64,000 nt of DNA. Origin: Aeromicrobium chenweiae (GTDB lineage Bacteria > Actinomycetota > Actinomycetes > Propionibacteriales > Nocardioidaceae). Shown here piece after piece: positions 37,331 through 45,248 of this stretch (positions are counted from its first letter, which is position 1; every line of letters begins with the position of its first letter). The stretch covers positions 1,860,001 to 1,924,000 of the forward strand of contig NZ_CP026952.1 in assembly GCF_003065605.1 (NCBI RefSeq). Reading direction: 5' to 3'. A program made the translations under genes and the position numbers. The notes under the pieces are model-generated. The model was not told the origin of the DNA. It searched no databases and was given only the letters and a program-made list of their open reading frames with translations.

Positions 37331-37344
37331 GGGCCGAAGGTCCC
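37331..37344. promoter_or_regulatory. DevR-type box between devS and the AAA+ gene
   Basis: Read on the other strand the site is GGGACCTTCGGCCC, the consensus itself. It lies 135 bp upstream of devS (minus strand) and 107 bp upstream of the AAA+ gene (plus strand), so it could control devS, the AAA/VWA pair or both. Sequence at 37197-37330 shows no clear -10 box. Confidence 0.55.
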
Positions 37345-37451
37345 GGTCGTCCTGCGAGGGGGAGGCATCTCGAGCCACCAGCGGCTGCCGTCGCGACGGT
37401 CTCGTCCTTGGAGCCCGCTCCACCGTTGTGTCCCGCAGTAGCGTGGATCAC

Positions 37452-38840
37452 GTGACCAATCCTCCCTCCATCGCCACTGTCGGTGAGCTGCGCGCCTCCG
37501 GCCACGTCCTCACCTCGCTCCGCACGGAGATCCGCACCAACCTGCTCGACGCCCTGCGCGAAGGGCGGAACCCTTGGCCCGGGCTCCACGGCTTCGAGGC
37601 CACGGTGATCCCCCAGCTCGAGCGCGCCCTCATCGCCGGCCACGACATCGTCCTGCTGGGCGAGCGGGGCCAGGGCAAGACCCGCCTCCTGCGCACGATG
37701 GTCGGCCTGCTCGACGAGTGGTCCCCGGTCATCGCGGGATCCGAGCTCGGCGAGCACCCGTACGACCCGATCACGGCCGCCAGCCAGCGGCGTGCCGCCG
37801 AGATGGGCGACGACCTGCCCGTCGCGTGGCGGGGCCGGGACGAGCGGTACGCCGAGAAGCTGGCCACGCCCGACACGAGCGTCGCCGACCTCATCGGCGA
37901 CGTCGACCCGATGAAGGTCGCGGAGGGCCGGAGCCTGGGTGACCCCGAGACGATCCACTTCGGCCTGATCCCGCGCAGCCACCGCGGCATCGTCGCGATC
38001 AACGAGCTGCCGGACCTCGCCGAGCGCATCCAGGTCGCGATGCTCAACGTCATGGAGGAGCGCGACATCCAGATCCGCGGCTACGTCCTGCGGCTCCCGC
38101 TGGACGTGCTCGTCGTCGCGAGCGCCAACCCCGAGGACTACACCAACCGCGGGCGGATCATCACCCCCCTGAAGGACCGCTTCGGCGCCGAGATCCGCAC
38201 GCACTACCCGACCGAGCTGGCCGACGAGGTGGCCGTGATCCGCCAGGAGGCCGAGCTCGTCGCGGACGTCCCGGACCACCTGGTCGAGATCCTCGCCCGG
38301 TTCACCCGGGCGCTGCGCGACTCCAGTGCGGTCGACCAGCGCAGCGGCGTCAGCGCGCGCTTCGCGATCGCCGGTGCCGAGACGATCGCGGCGGCGGCGC
38401 TGCACCGCGCGACTCGACAGGGCGAGGACGAGCCGGTCGCGCGCCCCGTGGACCTCGAGACCGCGGTGGACGTGCTCGGCGGCAAGATCGAGTTCGAGTC
38501 GGGCGAGGAGGGCCGCGAGGACGAGATCCTCGACCACCTGCTGCGCACCGCGACGGCAGAGACGGTCCGCAACCACTTCCGCGGCGTCGACTTCGCGGTG
38601 CTGGTGGACGCCATCGAGGGCGGGGCGATGGTCTCGACCGGCGAGCAGGTCACCGCTCGCGACTTCTTGGCCGGGCTGCCGGTGCTCGGGGAGTCCGAGC
38701 TGTACGACGAGGTGTGCGACCGTCTCGGTGCGAGCAACGACGGACAGCGTGCCGGCGCGATCGAGCTGGCCCTGGAGGGCCTCTACCTCGCGCGGAAGGT
38801 CAGCAAGGACAGCGGAGGCGGGGAGACCATCTATGGCTAG
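37452..38840 (+). CDS. MoxR/Mg-chelatase-type AAA+ ATPase
   Basis: AAA+ ATPase of 462 residues from GTG 37452. Walker A is LLGERGQGKTRLL (about residues 73-85); the sensor and pore-loop region reads AMLNVMEERDIQIRGYVLRLPLDVLVVASANPEDYTNRGRIITPLKDRFGAEI, as in Mg-chelatase subunit I and MoxR proteins. The Walker B is GIVAINELPDL, with Asn in place of the usual Asp. It ends overlapping the VWA gene (ATG 38833), and the two form the common MoxR-VWA pair thought to act as a metal-dependent chaperone or cofactor inserter. Target not known. Confidence 0.85.
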   Translation: MTNPPSIATVGELRASGHVLTSLRTEIRTNLLDALREGRNPWPGLHGFEATVIPQLERALIAGHDIVLLGERGQGKTRLLRTMVGLLDEWSPVIAGSELGEHPYDPITAASQRRAAEMGDDLPVAWRGRDERYAEKLATPDTSVADLIGDVDPMKVAEGRSLGDPETIHFGLIPRSHRGIVAINELPDLAERIQVAMLNVMEERDIQIRGYVLRLPLDVLVVASANPEDYTNRGRIITPLKDRFGAEIRTHYPTELADEVAVIRQEAELVADVPDHLVEILARFTRALRDSSAVDQRSGVSARFAIAGAETIAAAALHRATRQGEDEPVARPVDLETAVDVLGGKIEFESGEEGREDEILDHLLRTATAETVRNHFRGVDFAVLVDAIEGGAMVSTGEQVTARDFLAGLPVLGESELYDEVCDRLGASNDGQRAGAIELALEGLYLARKVSKDSGGGETIYG

Positions 38841-40902
38841 GCAGAACCGGCGGCTCACCCGCGACGCGCGCTACGGCAAGTACGTCGACGGACCGGACCC
38901 GTTGGCGCCCCCGGTCGACCTGAGCGAGGCTCTCGACGCGATCGGCGAGGAGGTGATGGCCGGCTACTCCCCGGAGCGCGCCATGCGCGAGTTCCTGCGC
39001 CGCGGCGGCAAGGACCAGGCTGGCCTCGACGAGCTGGCCCGCCGGGTGGCGGAGCGTCGTCGGGAGCTGGCCGATCGTCACCATCTCGACGGCACGCTCC
39101 AGGAGGTCAAGGAGCTGCTGGACCGCGCCGTCCTGGCCGAGCGCAAGCAGCTGGCCCGTGACGTCGCGATGGACGACGGCGACCGGATGCTGGCCGAGAT
39201 GCAGCTCGACAACCTGCCGCCGTCGCCGGCAGCCGCGGTCAGCGAGCTGAACGGCTACGACTGGCAGAGCCAGGAGGCGCGCGAAGACTTCGAACGCATC
39301 AAGGACCTGCTGGGGCGGGAGATGCTGGAGCAGCGGTTCGCGGGCATGAAGAACGCCCTCGAGAACGCCACGGACGAGGACCGCGCAGCGATCCAGGAGA
39401 TGCTCGACGACCTCAACACCCTGCTCGACGCGCACCGCCGGGGGGAGGACACCCAGGAGCAGTTCGACGAGTTCATGGACAAGCACGGGGACTACTTCCC
39501 CGAGCAGCCGACCACGATCCAGGAGCTGCTCGACACGTTGGCCGAGCGGTCGGCCGCGGCGCAGCGCATGCGGAACTCGATGACCGCCGAGCAGCGGGCC
39601 GAGCTCGATGCGCTCGCGCAGCAGGCCTTCGGGTCGCCCGAGCTGATGCAGTCCCTGGCCGAGCTCGACGGCAACCTGCAGTCGTTGCGCCCCGGCGAGG
39701 ACTGGGGCGGCTCGGAGCGGATGGACGGCGGGGAGGGACTCGGGCTCGGCGACGGGACGGGGGTCTTCCAGGACATCGCCGATCTCGACGAGCTCGCCGA
39801 GCAACTCGCGCAGTCGTACAACGGGTCCCGCATGGACGACATCGACCTCGACAAGGTCGCCCGCCAGCTCGGCGACGAGGCCGCGGTGGACGCCAAGACG
39901 CTGCAGGCCCTGGAGAAGGCGCTGCGCGACTCCGGCACGATGAAGCGCGGCACCGACGGTCAGCTCAAGCTCACCCCGAAGGCCATGCGACAGCTCGGCA
40001 AGGCGCTGCTGCGCGACGTCGCGCAGAAGATGTCCGGCCGCACCGGCAACCGGGACCTGCGCCAGGCCGGTGCCGCGGGGGAGCGCTCGGGGGCCACCCG
40101 CGAGTGGGCGTTCGGCGACACCGAGCCGTGGGACGTCACCCGCACCATCACGAACGCGATCACCCGCACGGCCGGTGAGGGCGGTGCGGCGACGTCCGGC
40201 CACGGCGTCGGGCCGGTGAGGATCGAGATCGGCGACATCGAGGTCCAGGAGACCGAGGCGCGGACGCAGGCCTGCGTGGCACTGCTCGTCGACACGTCCT
40301 TCTCGATGGCGATGGACGGGCGCTGGGTCCCCATGAAACGCACCGCCCTCGCGCTGCACACACTGATCACGAGCCGGTTCCGCGGGGACGACCTGCAGCT
40401 CATCGGCTTCGGCCGGCACGCCGAGGTCATGGACATCGAGGAGCTCACCGGCCTCGACGCGATGTGGGACAAGGGGACGAACCTGCACCACGCGCTGCTG
40501 CTGGCCAATCGCCACTTCCGCAAGCACCCCAACGCCCAGCCGGTGCTCCTGATCGTGACCGACGGCGAGCCCACGTCCCACCTGGAGGCCAGCGGCGAGG
40601 TGTTCTTCAGCTATCCGCCGCACCCGGTCACGGTCGCCTACGCCGTGCGCGAGCTCGACAACTCGATGCGTCTCGGCGCCCAGACCACGTTCTTCCGGCT
40701 GGGCGAGGACCCGGGGCTCGCGCACTTCATCGAGTCCATGGCGGACCGGGTCGGCGGATCGGTCGTGGCACCGGAGCTGGACGACCTCGGCGCAGCCGTC
40801 GTGGGGTCGTACCTCGGCTCGCGGGGCGCGGGAGGACGCCGGTCGGGCGACGGCGAGTCGTTCTGGGACGGCGGCGGGGGTCGCGGTTTCTGGGTGGATT
40901 GA
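38833..40902 (+). CDS. VWA-domain protein, partner of the AAA+ ATPase
   Basis: 689-residue protein from ATG 38833, overlapping its partner's stop by eight bases. The first 480 residues are rich in charged, coiled-coil-like helices with many Asp/Glu/Arg. The C-terminal VWA domain begins ACVALLVDTSFSMAMDG, giving a DxSxS metal site, followed by a threonine site (DKGTNLHHALLLA) and LIVTDGEP. It should be cytoplasmic. The C-terminus is Gly-rich (GRRSGDGESFWDGGGGRGF). It is about 689 residues, at the upper end for this family. Confidence 0.88.
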   Translation: MARQNRRLTRDARYGKYVDGPDPLAPPVDLSEALDAIGEEVMAGYSPERAMREFLRRGGKDQAGLDELARRVAERRRELADRHHLDGTLQEVKELLDRAVLAERKQLARDVAMDDGDRMLAEMQLDNLPPSPAAAVSELNGYDWQSQEAREDFERIKDLLGREMLEQRFAGMKNALENATDEDRAAIQEMLDDLNTLLDAHRRGEDTQEQFDEFMDKHGDYFPEQPTTIQELLDTLAERSAAAQRMRNSMTAEQRAELDALAQQAFGSPELMQSLAELDGNLQSLRPGEDWGGSERMDGGEGLGLGDGTGVFQDIADLDELAEQLAQSYNGSRMDDIDLDKVARQLGDEAAVDAKTLQALEKALRDSGTMKRGTDGQLKLTPKAMRQLGKALLRDVAQKMSGRTGNRDLRQAGAAGERSGATREWAFGDTEPWDVTRTITNAITRTAGEGGAATSGHGVGPVRIEIGDIEVQETEARTQACVALLVDTSFSMAMDGRWVPMKRTALALHTLITSRFRGDDLQLIGFGRHAEVMDIEELTGLDAMWDKGTNLHHALLLANRHFRKHPNAQPVLLIVTDGEPTSHLEASGEVFFSYPPHPVTVAYAVRELDNSMRLGAQTTFFRLGEDPGLAHFIESMADRVGGSVVAPELDDLGAAVVGSYLGSRGAGGRRSGDGESFWDGGGGRGFWVD

Positions 40903-40930
40903 CCCGGAGGCGGCTGGGTACGTCGCGTCC

Positions 40931-41152
40931 ATGAGTGACTACCAGAGCGAAGAGCTCGAAGGCATCCAGTTCGTCGTCAACCGCGTCTCGGCGTACCAGG
41001 ACGGTGCGGAGGAGGGCTTCGTGGAGAAGGAGCTCCGCAAGGGCTTCGACGAGGCCGGCATCGAGGTGGCACCGGAGCACGTGGACAAGCTGGCCGCCGC
41101 CATCTACGACAAGGACGGCGACGTCTCGGCGTCCGACGTGCTGAGTGCATGA
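40931..41152 (+). CDS. Small acidic protein with an EF-hand-like loop
   Basis: A 73-residue protein from ATG 40931. It is acidic and helical, and ends with AAIYDKDGDVSASDVLSA. The stretch D-K-D-G-D-V-S-A-S-D follows the EF-hand loop spacing from position 3 onward (D at 3, D at 5, G at 6, V at 8, D at 12), though the first acidic position is Ile. The next gene starts within its last codon (overlap ATGA). A calcium-binding role is possible but unproven; no known family is recognised. Confidence 0.6.
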   Translation: MSDYQSEELEGIQFVVNRVSAYQDGAEEGFVEKELRKGFDEAGIEVAPEHVDKLAAAIYDKDGDVSASDVLSA

Positions 41153-41637
41153 CGAGCCGTGACGAGCACCTGGCCACGCTGGTCGAGCTGACCAAGGAGT
41201 CCCGGTTCTGCATGCTGACCACCGTCGACACCGACGGCACCCTCGTCAGCCGGCCGATGTCCCGGCAGGACGTCGACCTCGACGTGGAGATGTGGTTCAT
41301 CGCGACCCGCGACTCCCGCAAGGCCCAGCACCTGCGGGCGAACCCGTCGGCCGGAGTGACGGTCTCGACGGACACCTCCTGGGTGTCGCTGGCCGGCACG
41401 GCGGAGATCGTCGACGACACCGCGAAGCTGGAGGAGCTCTGGAGCACCTTCGCGGAGGCGTGGCTGCCCGAGGGACCGCAGGACCCCAACGCGGTGCTCG
41501 TCCGGTTCGACGCCACCACGGCCGAGTACTGGGACAACCCGGGCGGCAAGGTCTCGACCCTCATCAGCCTCGCGAAGTCCAAGCTGACCGGTCAGCCGTA
41601 CGACGGCGGGGAGAACGAGGTCGTCACCGGCCTCTGA
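41149..41637 (+). CDS. Pyridoxamine 5'-phosphate oxidase-like / general stress FMN-binding protein
   Basis: Protein of 162 residues beginning MTSRDEHLATLVELTKESRFCMLTTVDTDGTLVSRPM, followed by DVEMWFIATRDSRKAQHLRANPSAGVTVS and the flavin-binding pattern of the PNPOx-like split barrel. The closest named relatives are general stress protein 26-type and other FMN/F420-binding proteins. There is no evidence that it makes pyridoxal phosphate. It is coupled to the small EF-hand-like gene by a 4-bp overlap. Confidence 0.75.
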   Translation: MTSRDEHLATLVELTKESRFCMLTTVDTDGTLVSRPMSRQDVDLDVEMWFIATRDSRKAQHLRANPSAGVTVSTDTSWVSLAGTAEIVDDTAKLEELWSTFAEAWLPEGPQDPNAVLVRFDATTAEYWDNPGGKVSTLISLAKSKLTGQPYDGGENEVVTGL

Positions 41638-41659
41638 CGCCGGTGGCGGCCCGCCGCCG

Positions 41660-42277
41660 TCAGTCCGCCTCGCTCAGCAGCCCGACGTCCTCGGGCCTGC
41701 GGGGCCGGGGCGTGGCGTGGACCGTCGGCGGCAGGCCCCACTCGTCCTTGCCCAGGCGCGACACGGGCTGGAGGCGTGCCATCTCCGGGTGGCCGTCGAC
41801 CAGCGCGTAGTCATCGACCGTGATGGCCACGACGGTGCCCAGCACGAGCACCGAGTCGCCGAGCTCGATGGTCGAGTGCAGCTCGCACTCCAGGGACGCG
41901 GGGGAGTCGGCGACGCGCGGGGGTGCGACGCTGTCGCTCGGCTCCATCTCGATGTTGAGCCGGCTCGCCTCGTCGTCCTCGGCGGCGAAGGCTGCGCTGC
42001 TGGCGTTGACGAGGTCGAGCTGGGGGAGTGTCGCGAGGTTCACCACGAACTCCTTGGTCGCCAGCACGTTGGCCAGGGTGTCCTTGCGGCCGACGGACGT
42101 CCACGACACGATCGGCGGGCTCGCGCACGCGACGCTGAAGAACGAGTGCGGCGCCAGGTTGCCGATCCCGTCCGCGGACAGCGTCGAGATCCACGCGACG
42201 GGCCGGGGCACGACGAGCGCGGTCAGGAGCCGGTAGGGCTCGACGTCGGGGTCTGCGGTGTGGAAGACGGTGCGCAC
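41660..42277 (-). CDS. Flavin reductase-like FMN-binding protein
   Basis: A 205-residue protein starting at GTG 42277. It has PVAWISTLSADGIGNLAPHSFFSVACASPPIVSWTSVGRKDTLANV, which is typical of the flavin reductase-like/DIM6-NTAB family that binds FMN on a split barrel. The short C-terminal part (GLPPTVHATPRPRRPEDVGLL) is unusual. It may supply reduced flavin or act as an FMN store. It converges with the PNPOx-like gene, whose stop is 22 bases away, and diverges from the PAP2 gene. Confidence 0.8.
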   Translation of the reverse strand: MRTVFHTADPDVEPYRLLTALVVPRPVAWISTLSADGIGNLAPHSFFSVACASPPIVSWTSVGRKDTLANVLATKEFVVNLATLPQLDLVNASSAAFAAEDDEASRLNIEMEPSDSVAPPRVADSPASLECELHSTIELGDSVLVLGTVVAITVDDYALVDGHPEMARLQPVSRLGKDEWGLPPTVHATPRPRRPEDVGLLSEAD

Positions 42278-42363
42278 CGGACCATCCTTGCGTGTGGCAG
42301 GACGAACGGCACGTCACGACGTCGGCCGTGCACACCACCAGACCTTGTGCGGAAGGCCGTATC

Positions 42364-43455
42364 GTGATCCCGGGGCCGCAACCCGGCCCGCCGTGCGCCC
42401 GCACGGAGCTCGAGATCGAGGTGGTCACCATCGCGCCCCAGGCAGCCTCTGCACCCGACACCACGGTGCGGCCGTGGTCCGCCGGTCCCCGTTGGTGGAT
42501 CTGGACGTGGGTGCTGGTCATCGTCTTCGGCGCCGTCGCGCTCTGGCGCTCCCACCAGGTGGACGTGCCGCTCCGCGACCCGGACGGCCGCGTGTTCATG
42601 TCCCGCATCGCCCTGTCGCTCGGGATCCTGGTGGTCCTCATCGTCCTGGACGGCGCCGTCCGGGCGCGTCGCCGCGAGGGGAGCGTGCGACGCACGTGGG
42701 CGGCCATCCGCTCGCGCTGGACGCCGGACCGGGTCCTGCTCGCCGTCACCGGGCTGCTGGCGTACCACCTGGTCTACTCGTTCTACCGCAACCTCAAGAG
42801 CTGGAACGCCTTCCGTGCGCAGCACGACGACGCGCTCCTGGACACCGACCGCTGGCTGTTCTTCGGGCACAGTCCGGCCGTCCTGCTGCACGACCTGTTC
42901 GGGCGTGACGTCGCACCTCACGTGTTCCGGGCGATCTACGAGTCGTTCTCGATCATGGTGCCGATCTCGTTCGTCGCGGCGCTCGTCCTGGCGCCACGCA
43001 TCCGCGAGGGGTACGTCTTCCTGACGTCGGCGATGTGGGTCTGGATCCTCGGTGTGGGGTCCTACTACCTGATCCCCGCGATCGGCCCGTTCGACTCGGC
43101 GCCCGACGAGTTCGCCGGTCTCGACCGGACCAGCGTGACCGCGACCCAGGCCAAGTACATGGCCGAGCGGGCGGAGCTGCTGCTGCACCCCGGCGCGGCC
43201 GACTCGTTCGCCAGCATCGGGGCCTTCGCCAGCCTGCACACCGGCTTCACGTTCCTCGTCCTGCTGATGCTCCGGTACTACGGGCTCCGGCGGGCCGCCA
43301 ACGTCATGGTCGTGTACCTGGTCGCCGTCATGGTCTCCACGATCTACCTGGGCTGGCACTTCGTGCTCGACGACGTGGCCGGGCTGGCGATCGCCTGGGC
43401 GGCGGTGCGTCTGGGCCGGCTCACGGTCTACCCGCCGGGGAGGTCCGTGGCGTGA
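42364..43455 (+). CDS. PAP2-type membrane phosphatase (inositol-phosphorylceramide synthase-like)
   Basis: Polytopic membrane protein. I chose GTG 42364, seven bases after GGAAGG; the frame is open from 42292. Six or seven helices are present. The PAP2 motifs are SFASIGAFASLHTGFTFLV (second motif) and GWHFVLDDVAGLAIAWAA (third motif), with catalytic His residues. Similar enzymes act on undecaprenyl-, phosphatidyl- or inositol-linked lipids. It overlaps the next gene (GTGA), so the pair probably works together on a cell-envelope lipid. Confidence 0.75.
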   Translation: MIPGPQPGPPCARTELEIEVVTIAPQAASAPDTTVRPWSAGPRWWIWTWVLVIVFGAVALWRSHQVDVPLRDPDGRVFMSRIALSLGILVVLIVLDGAVRARRREGSVRRTWAAIRSRWTPDRVLLAVTGLLAYHLVYSFYRNLKSWNAFRAQHDDALLDTDRWLFFGHSPAVLLHDLFGRDVAPHVFRAIYESFSIMVPISFVAALVLAPRIREGYVFLTSAMWVWILGVGSYYLIPAIGPFDSAPDEFAGLDRTSVTATQAKYMAERAELLLHPGAADSFASIGAFASLHTGFTFLVLLMLRYYGLRRAANVMVVYLVAVMVSTIYLGWHFVLDDVAGLAIAWAAVRLGRLTVYPPGRSVA

Positions 43456-45047
43456 CGACGCTGGACGAGCGCGTCGAGGCCCCCCGCCCCCGACTGCGTG
43501 ACTCGCTGGTGCGGTGGTGGCTGCTGTGCGCCGCCGTGGTGGTCGTCCTGCGCACCCCGTTCATCAACGTCCCCCTCGGCATCGACGAGGGCGGCGACTC
43601 GTTCGTCGCCCGCGCCTGGGGCACGACAGACGGCTCGATGTACGGCGGGTCCTGGCTCGACCGTCCGCCGCTGCTGGTCCTGGTCTACAAGATCGGCGTC
43701 CTGGGCGGCGATCTCGGCGTCCGGCTCGTCGGCATGGTCGCAGCGATCCTGCTGGTGGCCGGGACGATGGCGATCGCCCACCGGATCAGCGGTCTGCGCG
43801 CCGCGCGCATCGCCGGCGTCCTCACCGCCGTGATGACCTCCTCGGTCGTCCTCGGGGCGGTCTTCACCGACAACGAGCTGATCGCGAGCGTCCCTGCGAC
43901 GTACTCGATCCTGGCGCTGATGCGGGCACGGGACGCCGTCGTGCCGCACCGCTGGCTCTTCATCTCGGGTGTCCTCGCGACCTGTGCGCTGCTGGTCAAG
44001 CAGTCGTTCGGGGAGGTGCTGGTCGCCGGCGCCGTGTTCCTGCTCGTCAGCTGGGTGACCCGCGCACGCTCGGGGTTCCGGTGGAGCTGGGCGGGGTGGT
44101 GGCTGGGCGGCGTCGCGACGCCGGTCCTCGTGACGTTTGCGTGGTTCGAGGCGTACTCGGTCGGCGTGAGGTCCTTCGTGTACGCCGTGGCGGGCTTCCG
44201 CCTCGACAGCGTCGCCGAGATCAGCGGCGGGAACCAGGGCGCAGGGTTCATGCTGCTGCGCCTCGGGCTGCCGATCCTGATCGTCTCGGGCTGCCTGTTC
44301 CTGGTGCCGTGGTCGGTGGCCTGGCTGGTGCGCCGACGCACCGACCCGCAGCTCGTGCTGCCGCTGACGGCGTGGCTCGTGGTGGGCTTCGTCGGCATCG
44401 CCGGCGGGGGCAACTACTACCCGCACTACTTCATCCAGCCGGTCGCGGCGCTCGCGGTCCTCTCGAGCTGTGCACTGGCGGCGACCGGACGCAGGGGACT
44501 GTCCATCGCGACCGCCGCCATGGTGCTCGTGCTGGCGGTCGGCAACGTCGCGGTGGGCACGACGCTGCAGAACGTCAACCCGCCGCAGCAGCGGACGCTC
44601 GCCGTCGCGGACTACCTGCGCAGCAACGCCCGGCCGAACGACACGCTCTACGTGCTCTACGCCCGCGCGAACCTCCTGTACTACGCCGACATGGCCACGC
44701 CGTACCCGTACTCCTGGACGCAGATGGTCCGGACCGTGCCCAACGCCGAGAACCGGCTGCGCGACATGCTGCGCTCCAAGACGCGCCGTCCGACGTGGAT
44801 CGTGGAGTGGCAGGACGCGACGATCTTCGGGATGGACGCCTCGGGGGAGACGCGCCGGCTGATCGCGAAGCACTACGTCACGACCGACGAGATCTGCGAC
44901 AAGCCCGTGCTCATCCGCCGCGACGAGGCGGCCCGCAAGCTGCGGAAGTCCGATCACACCGAGTGCGCGACGCTCGACCTGCCGAAGCAGCTGGGGCCGA
45001 AGGTGTCTCGGACGCCGGAGGACAGCGCCGACTACGTCTGGCAGTGA
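43452..45047 (+). CDS. Membrane glycosyltransferase of the GT-C (PMT/ArnT-like) type
   Basis: A 531-residue membrane protein from GTG 43452, overlapping the PAP2 stop. It has about ten to twelve helices. The first loop after helix 1 holds PLGIDEGGDSFVARAWGTTDGSMYGGSWLDRPPLL, which contains acidic residues in the position of the catalytic Asp of GT-C enzymes, and the DRPPL pattern is typical. The C-terminal 150 residues are soluble (NARPNDTLYVLYARANLLYYADMATPYPYSWTQM). It probably transfers a sugar from a polyprenyl-phosphate donor to an envelope acceptor. A weak CAGCCG/CGGCTG stem lies just after its stop (45051-45065). Confidence 0.75.
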   Translation: MTTLDERVEAPRPRLRDSLVRWWLLCAAVVVVLRTPFINVPLGIDEGGDSFVARAWGTTDGSMYGGSWLDRPPLLVLVYKIGVLGGDLGVRLVGMVAAILLVAGTMAIAHRISGLRAARIAGVLTAVMTSSVVLGAVFTDNELIASVPATYSILALMRARDAVVPHRWLFISGVLATCALLVKQSFGEVLVAGAVFLLVSWVTRARSGFRWSWAGWWLGGVATPVLVTFAWFEAYSVGVRSFVYAVAGFRLDSVAEISGGNQGAGFMLLRLGLPILIVSGCLFLVPWSVAWLVRRRTDPQLVLPLTAWLVVGFVGIAGGGNYYPHYFIQPVAALAVLSSCALAATGRRGLSIATAAMVLVLAVGNVAVGTTLQNVNPPQQRTLAVADYLRSNARPNDTLYVLYARANLLYYADMATPYPYSWTQMVRTVPNAENRLRDMLRSKTRRPTWIVEWQDATIFGMDASGETRRLIAKHYVTTDEICDKPVLIRRDEAARKLRKSDHTECATLDLPKQLGPKVSRTPEDSADYVWQ

Positions 45048-45248
45048 CTCCAGCCGTCCCGGCTGCACAACCGGGGACCGCCGATCCATGGATGAGCGGG
45101 GCGAGGCAGAAAACTGTCAGTGCGGAATACGATCGTGGAACCAGGCGCTGACCGACTGCAAGGCCTCCGCGCCCCGGCCCGCCGGCTGCACCAGCCGCCC
45201 CGCCGCAGCACTGCCCCCCCACACCCTGATCACCCGCTGAGGACCCCC

